A stretch of 64,000 bases of DNA from Fredinandcohnia aciditolerans (GTDB taxonomy: Bacteria; Bacillota; Bacilli; Bacillales; Bacillaceae_L), in the NCBI GenBank assembly GCA_003640645.1, contig QGHH01000026.1, positions 1-64,000 of the forward strand, given 5' to 3'. The number at the start of each line of letters is the position of its first letter. Within the stretch, counting starts at the first letter, position 1. Position numbers and translations under genes: made by a program. Under the pieces are notes generated by a model. That model made no database searches. It was not told where the DNA came from and saw only the letters and a list, made by a program, of their open reading frames with translations. Shown here piece by piece: positions 42,964-51,225 of the stretch.

Positions 42964-44259
42964 TTAGCTTGCTAACATGTTTGGAAGCCACATTACAACT
43001 CCAGGTACATAAGTGATAATTAAAAGGACAACTAATAAAGCATAGAAGAACGGTAACATTGCTTTTGTACCTTCTGCAATCGAAACTTTACCAATTGCAC
43101 ACCCTACGAATAAAACGGTTCCAACAGGTGGTGTTAATAATCCAATACCAGCATTAAGGATTAGGATAATTCCAAACTGTACCGGATCCATTCCGAAGCT
43201 AGTAACAACTGGTAATAGAATCGGTGTCATAATTAGAATCATTGGTGCCATATCCATTGGTGCACCGAGCAGTAATAAAATAATGTTAATGATTAATAGA
43301 ATGATAATTGGATTATCTGAAATACTTAATAGTAAATCGGTTACCGCAGCTGGAATCTTTAAGTATGCTAATAACCATCCAAATGCCGCTGAAGCAGCGA
43401 TTAAGAAGAAAACCATTGAAACGGTTTTTAATGTTCTTTTTAATATTGGCCAAAGGCTTGAGAATGGAGCATCTCTATATACACCGAAAGCTAAGATAAA
43501 TGAGTATAAACAAGCTAATGCACCTGATTCAGTTGCAGTAAAGATACCACTCATGATACCGCCGAGAATAATGACAGCAGGACTTAATGATAGAATCCCG
43601 TGTAAAATAATCCCCCCAATTTGATTTCTTGGTACTGGATCTGCTTTTTGATACCCACGTTTTCTAGCAATAACGTAACCTGTAATACATAGCGCAGTTA
43701 ACATAATTGCTCCAGGAACAATACCTGCCATAAATAAGCTGGCAATGGAAACGCCTCCTGCTGCTAATGAGTATAAAACTAAGTTATGACTCGGTGGAAC
43801 AACTACCCCTTGAATAGCAGATGCGATTGTAACACCTACTGCATAATCCGCTTCATACCCCTTCTTTTTCATCATCGGAATCATAACAGAACCTACTGAT
43901 GAAACGTCTGCTACAGCAGAACCAGAGATATTTCCGAAGAATAATGAGGCTACACTATTTACCATAGCAAGTCCTCCTCTTATTCTACCAACTAATAATG
44001 TTGCTAGATTAACAATCCTGGTGGCTAATCCTCCGGCACTCATAATTTGTCCTGTTAGGATAAAGAATGGAATTGCCAGTAGTGAGAAGGAATTAATCCC
44101 TTGCACCATTTGTTGTCCGATTACCGGTAAAGGTATGTCTAAATAAATGATTGTTAGCAGTGATGAAATAACGAGTGTGAGTGCAATTGGAAATCTAAAC
44201 AAGATTAGTAAAATGAAACTCGCTACTAAAATTATGATTGCGATCGTGCTGCTAGCCAC
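42964..44259 (-). CDS. TRAP transporter large permease (DctM), system 1
   Basis: 431 residues, about 12 membrane helices. DctM hallmarks: LLAIPFFILTGQIMSAGGLA, SLFFGNISGSAVADVSSVGS, PPSHNLVLYSLAAGGVS and NAGIGLLTPPVGTVLFVGCA. Ion-driven translocation subunit working with DctQ and DctP. Abuts dctQ end to start. Confidence 0.94.
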   Translation of the reverse strand: MASSTIAIIILVASFILLILFRFPIALTLVISSLLTIIYLDIPLPVIGQQMVQGINSFSLLAIPFFILTGQIMSAGGLATRIVNLATLLVGRIRGGLAMVNSVASLFFGNISGSAVADVSSVGSVMIPMMKKKGYEADYAVGVTIASAIQGVVVPPSHNLVLYSLAAGGVSIASLFMAGIVPGAIMLTALCITGYVIARKRGYQKADPVPRNQIGGIILHGILSLSPAVIILGGIMSGIFTATESGALACLYSFILAFGVYRDAPFSSLWPILKRTLKTVSMVFFLIAASAAFGWLLAYLKIPAAVTDLLLSISDNPIIILLIINIILLLLGAPMDMAPMILIMTPILLPVVTSFGMDPVQFGIILILNAGIGLLTPPVGTVLFVGCAIGKVSIAEGTKAMLPFFYALLVVLLIITYVPGVVMWLPNMLAS

Positions 44260-44757
44260 CTACAACCCCTCCTCCAGATCTTTATATTTTGCCGTATCCA
44301 CATTAAACAGATGCAATAATGAGTATAAACATATCATAATTCCTGTAACCGGCATTGTTAGATATGTGATACTACTTGGAAGTTTTGTTGCTGGAAGAGT
44401 TGAGTCCATCATCAGAACCGTAAATTGCCATCCTTGAATTACAAGGTATATCCCAAAAGCAAAAATACTTAGATTAATTATGATATCTAATACTTTGTTA
44501 AACCCTTTTGGAAATAGATTGGTGAAGGAATCAATCCCCAAATGGATGTACTCACGAAATCCAATTGCGATTCCCATAAAGGCAAACCAACCTAATAATA
44601 ACAGCGTAATTTCTTCCGACCAAAAAAACACGAAATTAAAGAAGTATCTAGTTGCAACTTGTAGAGTAACAATAACTACAAGTAATACTAGTGTTATAAG
44701 AGTAAACTTTTCGAAAACGTTATCAATTAATGAATATATCTTTTTTAATAGATTCAT
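44260..44757 (-). CDS. TRAP transporter small permease (DctQ), system 1
   Basis: 165 residues with four membrane helices (about 15-37, 48-65, 88-110, 130-152); FFWSEEITLLLLGWFAFMGIAIGFRE is typical of DctQ. First gene of the dctQMP operon; the run GGGGGGGAACAT lies just before the ATG. A cre-like palindrome is 22 bp upstream. Confidence 0.9.
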   Translation of the reverse strand: MNLLKKIYSLIDNVFEKFTLITLVLLVVIVTLQVATRYFFNFVFFWSEEITLLLLGWFAFMGIAIGFREYIHLGIDSFTNLFPKGFNKVLDIIINLSIFAFGIYLVIQGWQFTVLMMDSTLPATKLPSSITYLTMPVTGIMICLYSLLHLFNVDTAKYKDLEEGL

Positions 44758-44778
44758 ATGTTCCCCCCCTTATGTTAA

Positions 44779-44792
44779 AGAAAGCGTTTTCT
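44779..44792. promoter_or_regulatory. cre-like site upstream of the TRAP operon
   Basis: AGAAAGCGTTTTCT, a near-palindrome matching the inner ten positions of TGWAANCGNTNWCA. Suggests carbon catabolite repression of dctQMP. Confidence 0.55.
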
Positions 44793-44969
44793 ATCTCTCA
44801 TCTCAAATATTACTTTTTTGTGAAGTTTTTTTAAATGTGTTTTTTTTAGGAGTATTTGTGTTTTTTTTAGGGCAGAGAAATAGAGGATTTATTTCGTACA
44901 CAATAATTCCTTGGACTGTTATAATGTGGATATTCAAATGACAACTGAGAAATGGGTAGGAGAGTTCAC

Positions 44970-46316
44970 ATGTTATTTTTATATGGATTACTATTTATAT
45001 CATACTTTATTAATCTACTACTTGATGTTGAATGGCTTTCCTATCTTATTGGAGTTTTAGCAATTATTGCATGGCTTATTTCAATTAAAGGATCGTCAAA
45101 GCTATTTAGTTCTATCAGCATTATTTTTGTTGGGATTGGAGTCTTTGTCTTTTTCTATGAGGGAAGAGACATACAGGAACTTCCCTTGTATATGACATCG
45201 ATGATTCCACTATTGGCTATTTTTTATGTACTTCCTTTTATTAATTCAATTATCATTGTCGGTCGATATGATCAACAGGTGAGTAAGCTATTAAAAGTCC
45301 ATATTCAGCATCTGGGACAGTTATATGGACGAACATCACTTGTAACCTTTTTATTAGGCGGATTTCTTAACCTAGCGACTCTCCCACTTGTTAAAGCTGT
45401 CATACAAAAAAACATTTCAGGTTTTGGTGAAAATCTGCGAAATAAATTTGTTGCACAAGCAATGCTTAGAGGATATGTGTTCAGCATTATTATTTCTCCT
45501 ATGGAATTACTAGTGATTTTAACAATTGAATATACACATATTCCATACCTTAAAATTTTACCTTGGTTGGTCGTATTTACATTGTTATTAATTGTGTTAA
45601 ATTGGCTAGTTGGCCATTTTTCATATAAGAAAAATAAACTTATTGTTGAAGATCAGCCAACAGCTAATGCAAGCGCAAAGTATTTGATGAAACAAAAGGT
45701 CTTTTCCCTAGTTATCTATCTTCTCTTATTTATGGGTGTTATTGTTGGGATTAATCAGTTATTAAACATAGGGTTTCTACAAACAATTGCGATTGTTATT
45801 GTTCCTTTTTCATTTATCTGGGCTTTTTCGATTAAACGTTTAAAATCATATGTGACATACGCCACCCCATTATGGAAAACGCGTACTATTGGGATGAAAA
45901 GTAATTTAGTTCTCTTTTTAGGGGTTGGATTTTTTACAAGTAATCTAGGAGATTCTCATTTTATAGATTACCTGCAGAAGCCTTTCACAAGCTTAAGTCA
46001 CTATCCATTGTTCTTATTTTTGTTTATTCAAGTACTATTTCTTATTCTTGCACTAAGTGGTTTTCACCCGTTGGTTACATTAAGTATACTGGTTTCAATG
46101 CTAGAACCTATTTTGCAGTTGGTGAATCCACTCTCTTTAAGCTTAGTTCTCATTACATCTGCCTTATCAACCACGATTGCAGGACCTTTTAACGTTTCCG
46201 TCTCAATTACCGCTGACCTTCTGCATGTAAATTCGTATAAGGTGTCAATCTGGAATCTTGGATTTGCCTTTTTATTCAGTGGAGTCGGTACAGTGATGGC
46301 ACTTTGTTTGTTGTAA
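44970..46316 (+). CDS. Polytopic membrane protein, possible anion/organic-acid transporter
   Basis: 448 residues with about 11-12 membrane helices and little else. Two loosely similar halves each have a Gly/Pro/Asn-rich loop between helices (LLGGFLNLATLPLVKAVIQ; ITSALSTTIAGPFNVSVSI), an arrangement reminiscent of the ion-transporter superfamily that also includes DctM and CitMHS, but I do not recognise a family. Divergent from the TRAP operon, so a transport role in the same pathway is possible. ATG 44970 follows TAGGAGAGTTCAC; the in-frame ATG 18 nt upstream precedes that site. Confidence 0.7.
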   Translation: MLFLYGLLFISYFINLLLDVEWLSYLIGVLAIIAWLISIKGSSKLFSSISIIFVGIGVFVFFYEGRDIQELPLYMTSMIPLLAIFYVLPFINSIIIVGRYDQQVSKLLKVHIQHLGQLYGRTSLVTFLLGGFLNLATLPLVKAVIQKNISGFGENLRNKFVAQAMLRGYVFSIIISPMELLVILTIEYTHIPYLKILPWLVVFTLLLIVLNWLVGHFSYKKNKLIVEDQPTANASAKYLMKQKVFSLVIYLLLFMGVIVGINQLLNIGFLQTIAIVIVPFSFIWAFSIKRLKSYVTYATPLWKTRTIGMKSNLVLFLGVGFFTSNLGDSHFIDYLQKPFTSLSHYPLFLFLFIQVLFLILALSGFHPLVTLSILVSMLEPILQLVNPLSLSLVLITSALSTTIAGPFNVSVSITADLLHVNSYKVSIWNLGFAFLFSGVGTVMALCLL

Positions 46317-46330
46317 TCATATTTGGTATT

Positions 46331-46361
46331 AAAAAAAGTGCCTCGCTGAGACACTTTTTTT
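46331..46361. terminator. Bidirectional terminator
   Basis: AAAAAAGTG-x-CTC pairs with GAG-x-CACTTTTTT, between the convergent membrane-protein and Gfo/Idh genes. Confidence 0.85.
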
Positions 46362-46365
46362 GTTT

Positions 46366-47391
46366 TTATAGTTTTACAGGGCTTCCTTCTCTTGCTGATT
46401 GGTAAATAGCCATTATCAATTCAAGTGGTTTTCTAGCCTCTTCACCGGTTACTAGTGGTTTACGATTTTCTACTATCGCTTGTACAATGTCTGTGTATTG
46501 TTTAACAAAAGATTTATTTGTTTTTACGATATTAGATGACATGTCATTTTCTATATTGTTTTGTTTGTTCTCGTATTCCAAACCGCTTTTGAATTTCCAC
46601 TCTTTAACATGGTCATTCTCAATGATGACACTTCCGTTTGTGCCGAAAATATCAAGTGTTGTTGAAAAACCAGGATAGGCAGTCGTATTCCCTTCAATTA
46701 GCCCAAGTGCACCTGATTTAAATTTAACCGTCGCTACACCGATGTCTTCCACCTCAATGCGCTCATGAGCACGTGTAGCTGTATTGGCATAAACCTCATC
46801 AACTGGACCCATTATGTAAAGAAGGAGATCAATATAATGGATTGACTGGTTGATTAATGCGCCACCACCATCCAACTCCCACGTCCCACGCCATGCACCG
46901 CTATCATAATATTCCTGTGATCGGTAGATGGTTGTACGAGCAGCTCCAAAATTCAATTGACCAAACTCGCCTTCTTTTAATACTTTTTTAACCTCTTGAA
47001 CGGCTTCATCAAAACGATGTTGGAAAATACAACTTAATGTAACATTAGCTTCTTTACATGCTTCAATGAGTTGATTCGTTTTTTCTATTGTAGTATCAAT
47101 TGGTTTTTCTACAACGACATGCTTACCTGCTTTTGCAGCATCAATTCCTAGCTGAGCATGAGTACCACTTGGTGTAACGATGACAACCATATCAATTCCT
47201 GCATTTGTTAAGAATTCCTGGTAGTCTGTATAGGCTTTTAAATTATATGTATCTGCTAGTTTTTGAACTGTTTCTTTATTTCGCGAGTATATGGCAACAA
47301 GTTCAGCATTATTTACTTCTTGAATGCTTTTAATATGTGTATTGGCTATACTGCCAGATCCGACTACTCCAATTTTTATGATTTTTGACAT
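46366..47391 (-). CDS. Gfo/Idh/MocA-family oxidoreductase
   Basis: 341 residues. N-terminal Rossmann domain with IGVVGSGSIANTHI, and the family Lys in VVEKPIDTTIEK; C-terminal domain with WRGTWELDGGGALINQSIHYIDLLLYIMG containing the catalytic-type His/Asp residues. NAD(P)-dependent oxidation or reduction of a sugar, inositol or sugar acid; substrate unknown. Possibly part of the sugar-acid regulon, since a cre-like site lies upstream. ATG 47391 follows GGGGGAAATGTC; an extension to 47457 would cover that site. Confidence 0.88.
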   Translation of the reverse strand: MSKIIKIGVVGSGSIANTHIKSIQEVNNAELVAIYSRNKETVQKLADTYNLKAYTDYQEFLTNAGIDMVVIVTPSGTHAQLGIDAAKAGKHVVVEKPIDTTIEKTNQLIEACKEANVTLSCIFQHRFDEAVQEVKKVLKEGEFGQLNFGAARTTIYRSQEYYDSGAWRGTWELDGGGALINQSIHYIDLLLYIMGPVDEVYANTATRAHERIEVEDIGVATVKFKSGALGLIEGNTTAYPGFSTTLDIFGTNGSVIIENDHVKEWKFKSGLEYENKQNNIENDMSSNIVKTNKSFVKQYTDIVQAIVENRKPLVTGEEARKPLELIMAIYQSAREGSPVKL

Positions 47392-47408
47392 GACATTTCC
47401 CCCATCCC

Positions 47409-47422
47409 CGTAAACGTTATCA
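47409..47422. promoter_or_regulatory. cre-like site upstream of the Gfo/Idh gene
   Basis: CGTAAACGTTATCA matches TGWAANCGNTNWCA except at the first base, 18 bp before the start codon. Confidence 0.6.
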
Positions 47423-47457
47423 TTTTTATTATAAAAGTACTTTTTCTTTTTTACCAA

Positions 47458-47489
47458 TAAAAAAAGGACGAACTGGTGCTGTTCGTCCG
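47458..47489 (-). terminator. Intrinsic terminator of the helicase gene
   Basis: GGACGAAC/GTTCGTCC stem, 7-nt loop, seven T on the minus strand. Confidence 0.85.
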
Positions 47490-47490
47490 A

Positions 47491-48681
47491 TTATCGTTTC
47501 GTTCTCTTGTTTGAAGTTGGTTTTCTTTTTTGGGAAGCTGGGGTTTTCTTTTCCTGCGCGTCTACAATTTCTCCCTTGTAAAAGTCCTTCTTGATGAATG
47601 AAATTCCTAAGTCGTGCCCCATTTTTTTCAGGAAGCTTTCTTCACGAGCATTTACGATTGAAATGACTACACCCTTTTTTCCCATTCGTCCTGTCCGGCC
47701 CGAGCGATGGACATATTGACTGGTTGTTTTCGGAAAGTCAAAATGAATGACATAGGTGACATCTTGAATATCTAACCCCCTAGCCGCAACGTCTGTTGTT
47801 AACAATAGAGGAATTTTTCCCGCCCGGAAGTTTTTCAATGATTGTTGTCGTTCTTGTTTGTTTGCTTCTCCGGCAAGAACGGCGACATCAATATGGTTAT
47901 AAGTTAACTTCGCTTCAATTTCCTCTACTTTATCAAGACTTTTTATAAAAGCAATGGCCTTGTCTGGCTCTGTGTACATAATTTTTCGTAACACATCTAT
48001 TTTATCCCGCTGCTCACAAAGAAAATAAATGTGGGTGGTGTTTTCCTGATTAATTGTTTGCTGAACTCGAATGATTTCTGCATTGTTCATCAAGGACTTC
48101 GCAATTTTTTCCGTTTGCTCGGAAATAGTTGCTGAGAAAAAGAGAATTTGTCGATCCCGTAATGTTGATTTGATAATGCTTTGGATATTAGAAAGATGTT
48201 CATTTGAAACGAGTTGGTCTGCTTCATCGACAATTACCGTCGTAACCTCATGCATTTTCATTTTTTTCATTTTGATGAGTTCCATAATACGGCCTGTCGT
48301 TCCTACCACTATTTGCGGGCGTTCCTTTATTTTCTCAACCTGCTTTTTAATGTTTGCACCGCCAATGAAAGACGCGCTTACGATATTTGTGCCTTGCGTC
48401 CACTTTTTTACTTCATCCGATATCTGCATGACAAGCTCCCGTGATGGAGCAAGTACGACAATTTGGATTCCGTTCTTTGTTTCGTCGAGCTTTTGTATCG
48501 CTGGAAGCAAGTATGAAAGTGTTTTTCCTGTTCCGGTCGGGGATTCGCATATCACATCTTTCCCCTCTACTATTGCAGGGATGGCTGTTTCTTGTATGGC
48601 TGTTGGTGTTTCAAAACCTGACTTTTCCCAGTTTTTCTGTATAAAAGGTTTCATTTCTTCTAATTGAGACCATTTTGACAT
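47491..48681 (-). CDS. DEAD-box RNA helicase (YfmL-like)
   Basis: 396 residues. Q-motif (FETPTAIQETAIP), motif I SPTGTGKT, Ia APSRELVMQ, II VDEADQL (DEAD), III SATI, V TTDVAARGLDI and VI HRSGRTGRMG are all intact, followed by a short basic tail (KKTPASQKRKPTSNKRTKR). The compact core and short tail resemble B. subtilis YfmL, implicated in ribosome biogenesis and cold growth. No link to the surrounding sugar-acid genes is apparent. Confidence 0.9.
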   Translation of the reverse strand: MSKWSQLEEMKPFIQKNWEKSGFETPTAIQETAIPAIVEGKDVICESPTGTGKTLSYLLPAIQKLDETKNGIQIVVLAPSRELVMQISDEVKKWTQGTNIVSASFIGGANIKKQVEKIKERPQIVVGTTGRIMELIKMKKMKMHEVTTVIVDEADQLVSNEHLSNIQSIIKSTLRDRQILFFSATISEQTEKIAKSLMNNAEIIRVQQTINQENTTHIYFLCEQRDKIDVLRKIMYTEPDKAIAFIKSLDKVEEIEAKLTYNHIDVAVLAGEANKQERQQSLKNFRAGKIPLLLTTDVAARGLDIQDVTYVIHFDFPKTTSQYVHRSGRTGRMGKKGVVISIVNAREESFLKKMGHDLGISFIKKDFYKGEIVDAQEKKTPASQKRKPTSNKRTKR

Positions 48682-48892
48682 ATTTATGTACCTTCCTTAT
48701 CAAGTTCACTTTATTTGACTATTGTTTATTCTAACTATCTTTTGGGTAAAGTGCAAAAACAACTTGATTAGGAAAATTGTGTTTGGGTGGATTAGTGCTT
48801 TGAGGACTATCTTTTACAGGATTTCCATATTTACCAATGTTATGATTTGGGACGGTGGGCATGGCTTTCGCCCCAAACACAACATTGTTCTA

Positions 48893-49618
48893 TCATATCT
48901 TTATGACTTCTTTTACTTTTGCAGATGGGTCTTGTGTGAATGTTCCTGTGTATTCAACAACGTCAACCTCGCAATCTGGGCCAATGTTGATATTTTTCCC
49001 TCTAACCATTTTTGCCTTAGTATATTCAATTTCAATTTCATCTGCCTCGATTATTTCTGTATTCAAGGATACTGGGTATACCGATTTGAACAGATTATTT
49101 AGGAAGCGAAAAATGCCTTTCTTAACCTTGATGCTTTGACCACCAATTTCTTTTGCGCTGCAATCACCAGCAATCGAGATATCGATTACATCTGCATTTA
49201 ATAATCCTCCGATTTTGAAACCGCCTTCTCCCTTGAATTCTTCAGCCTCACAATCCTCTCCTATTGTTGCATTTCCTCTAATTTTTATTTCTTCCCCTTT
49301 TAAACTGCCACCGATTCTTCCTTTACCGGATATTGCAATTTTATTCACTTTTACATTGCCACGTATGCCACCAGTACCATCTATTGTAAAACGATCAAAG
49401 TCAATGGATCCTTCAATGTCTCCACTTCCATTGATTTTCCCGTGTTCCCCTTTAACGTTCCCAACCACTCTTCCAGTACCATTTATCGAAAAATCATAAC
49501 AATCCACATCACCATGTACAGTACCTTTTCCGTTAATTAATACTTTTTTAAAAGTGCCACCGCCAGATGAACCCATACCGTTAATCACTAAATTCCCTTT
49601 ATTTTCAATGTTTACCAT
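48893..49618 (-). CDS. Bactofilin-type polymer-forming protein (YhbE/YhbF-like)
   Basis: 241 residues made of short glycine-spaced beta repeats (for example INGTGRVVGNVKG, GEHGKINGSGDIEGSI, IDGTGGIRGNVKV), the right-handed beta-helix of bactofilins. No transmembrane segment. In B. subtilis yhbD is followed by two such genes, yhbE and yhbF; only one is present here. Such proteins form cytoskeletal scaffolds. Starts 14 bp after yhbD, with CGGAGGTTAAAGT, so the two are an operon. Confidence 0.85.
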   Translation of the reverse strand: MVNIENKGNLVINGMGSSGGGTFKKVLINGKGTVHGDVDCYDFSINGTGRVVGNVKGEHGKINGSGDIEGSIDFDRFTIDGTGGIRGNVKVNKIAISGKGRIGGSLKGEEIKIRGNATIGEDCEAEEFKGEGGFKIGGLLNADVIDISIAGDCSAKEIGGQSIKVKKGIFRFLNNLFKSVYPVSLNTEIIEADEIEIEYTKAKMVRGKNINIGPDCEVDVVEYTGTFTQDPSAKVKEVIKI

Positions 49619-49632
49619 ACTTTAACCTCCGT

Positions 49633-50259
49633 CTATAGTAATTTTGTTCGTAGTTCTTCGATTTCATCTGCATATGCCAGATTCACAATTAGCTTCGTTC
49701 CTTGTTCAATAACCAAATTTGTAGTACTTGGTACAATTAAACATGTTGAAACACCGAGTTTACGAGCGATAATTAATTCACCATAGCTTTGCTTTTCTTT
49801 TGCAAAGTAATCGTTTGAAACTTGGATCACCATTTTTGCTTCATCAAGACTAATGTCACCAGATTGCAGAAGCTTTTCAACGATGTAAACGACTAATATT
49901 CCTTCAAAATGAAACTGTTCAGGACTTTCCTTACTGTGTTCTAGGTATAGATTAATTGTTGTTTCAGAAGCGAGACCTCTATTGACCAATTCCTTTTTAC
50001 TGAGGTTTAATTCGCCAACACTTGGTGAGAACATTTCTGCTAATTCATCGAGAGATAGGTTTTCCTTCATTTTTTGAATCTTATCAATACGCTCAAGGAT
50101 CCTTTCTTTCGGAAAAAAGGTTTCTTGTCCTGTAAAGGTTGATTTTCGGATAAACCAGTCTTCAGGTATTAAATCTTTCCGCTTCCATCTATAGAGCTGC
50201 CCATAAGAAATGCCCGTTACTTCAAGTAATTCCTTCTTCGATAATAATTCTTCACTCAT
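49633..50259 (-). CDS. yhbD: YhbD-like MerR-type regulator
   Basis: 208 residues. N-terminal MerR-like helix-turn-helix (SKKELLEVTGISYGQLYRWK) with a wing (STFTGQETFFPKERI) and a linker/effector part (DUF4004 type). Likely controls itself and the bactofilin gene. The ATG at 50259 follows AAAGGAGCCGTTTAGAA; the longer frame to 50376 would translate promoter and palindrome. Promoter geometry (18-bp spacer filled by a palindrome) is what MerR proteins use. Confidence 0.85.
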   Translation of the reverse strand: MSEELLSKKELLEVTGISYGQLYRWKRKDLIPEDWFIRKSTFTGQETFFPKERILERIDKIQKMKENLSLDELAEMFSPSVGELNLSKKELVNRGLASETTINLYLEHSKESPEQFHFEGILVVYIVEKLLQSGDISLDEAKMVIQVSNDYFAKEKQSYGELIIARKLGVSTCLIVPSTTNLVIEQGTKLIVNLAYADEIEELRTKLL

Positions 50260-50283
50260 TTCTAAACGGCTCCTTTCTACAAA

Positions 50284-50305
50284 AACAGTGTAACATAACA
50301 CTGTT
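50284..50305. promoter_or_regulatory. Palindromic operator in the yhbD promoter
   Basis: AACAGTGT-AACATA-ACACTGTT, a perfect 8-6-8 inverted repeat between the -35 and -10 elements and covering the -10. Confidence 0.8.
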
Positions 50306-50316
50306 ACGTTAATCAA
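50287..50316 (-). promoter_or_regulatory. Promoter of yhbD–bactofilin operon
   Basis: Minus strand TTGATT (50311-50316), 18 bp, TACACT (50287-50292); the spacer is slightly long, as in MerR-activated promoters. Confidence 0.65.
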
Positions 50317-50340
50317 GAAAAAATACAAAAAAATCCCATT

Positions 50341-50371
50341 TGGGACGAGGGACCTGTCCCCCTGACCCAAC
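50341..50371. repeat. GGGACCTGTCCC palindrome (family J), copy 2
   Basis: TGGGACGAGGGACCTGTCCC followed by CCTGACCCA, between the yhbD promoter and the kduD terminator. Confidence 0.7.
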
Positions 50372-50375
50372 ACCA

Positions 50376-50410
50376 CAAAAAAAGCTGAATCGCGTGATTG
50401 CGATTCAGCT
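50376..50410 (-). terminator. Intrinsic terminator of the kdg/kdu operon
   Basis: AGCTGAATCG/CGATTCAGCT stem with an 8-nt loop, seven T on the minus strand. Confidence 0.9.
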
Positions 50411-50422
50411 TAGGTTTGTTTT

Positions 50423-51205
50423 TTATCGTGCTAGCCAGCCACCGTCAACTGCTAGGGTGTGGCCGTTTACGTAATTAGATGCATTGCTTGCTAGGAAGAT
50501 GACTGTTCCCATTAGGTCAGCAGGAGTTGCCCAGCGTGCTGCAGGAATACGTGATAAGATTTCTGCATTCCGTTTCTCATCTGCACGGATTTGTGTCGTG
50601 TTGTTAGTTGCTACATATCCAGGAGCAATGGCATTTGTTTGAATTCCGTATTCAGCAAGTTCATTTGCAAATGACTTTGTAAGTCCATGAACAGCGTGTT
50701 TACTTGCTGTATAAGGAGGAACAAATTTTCCACCTTGGTATGAAAGCATTGAAGCGACGTTAATGATTTTTCCGCTCTTTTGCTCTACCATTACTTTTGC
50801 AGCTTCTTGACTCAAGAAGTATAGAGAGTTTAAGTTGAGATCAATAACAGCATCCCAGTCCTCTTCTTTATATTCAAGGATTGGAGAACGACGAATTGTA
50901 CCAGCATTGTTTACTAAAATGTCAACTTTTCCAAATGCTTTTACACATTCCGCAACTACTGCTTTTGCATTTTCACGTTTGGATAAATCCGTTTGGAAAA
51001 ATTCGACACGACGACCTTCTTTTTCAATTAATTCTCTCGTTTCGTCCCAGCTAGTGCCATGTGTAGTAATGAACAGGTCTGCTCCAGCTTTTGCTAATGC
51101 AACTGCAAATCCTTGACCTAGTCCAGTAGCACCACCAGTTACGATTGCAACCTTTCCTGTCAATGAGAAAAAGTCTAGTGAGAAATCAGACAATTGTGTT
51201 GTCAT
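50423..51205 (-). CDS. kduD: 2-dehydro-3-deoxy-D-gluconate 5-dehydrogenase
   Basis: 260 residues, classical SDR. Reduces 2,5-diketo-3-deoxygluconate to 2-keto-3-deoxygluconate (KDG) in pectin breakdown. Cofactor motif TGGATGLGQGFA, NNAG in ILVNNAGTIRRSP, catalytic Ser in VASMLSYQGG and YxxxK in YTASKHAV; C-terminus YVNGHTLAVDGGW is typical. Last gene of kdgA-kdgK-kduI-kduD. GGAGGACTTTTAAA precedes the ATG. Confidence 0.93.
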   Translation of the reverse strand: MTTQLSDFSLDFFSLTGKVAIVTGGATGLGQGFAVALAKAGADLFITTHGTSWDETRELIEKEGRRVEFFQTDLSKRENAKAVVAECVKAFGKVDILVNNAGTIRRSPILEYKEEDWDAVIDLNLNSLYFLSQEAAKVMVEQKSGKIINVASMLSYQGGKFVPPYTASKHAVHGLTKSFANELAEYGIQTNAIAPGYVATNNTTQIRADEKRNAEILSRIPAARWATPADLMGTVIFLASNASNYVNGHTLAVDGGWLAR

Positions 51206-51225
51206 TTTAAAAGTCCTCCAATTCC

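Noticed and set aside
44480-44941. 153-residue plus-strand frame
   Set aside because: Antisense to dctQ and through its cre-like site; shadow.
48071-48667. 198-residue plus-strand frame
   Set aside because: Antisense to the DEAD-box helicase, whose motifs are all intact.
48722-49102. 126-residue frame on the plus strand
   Set aside because: Overlaps the bactofilin gene in antisense over about half its length; Cys/Phe/Ile-rich translation typical of a shadow frame.
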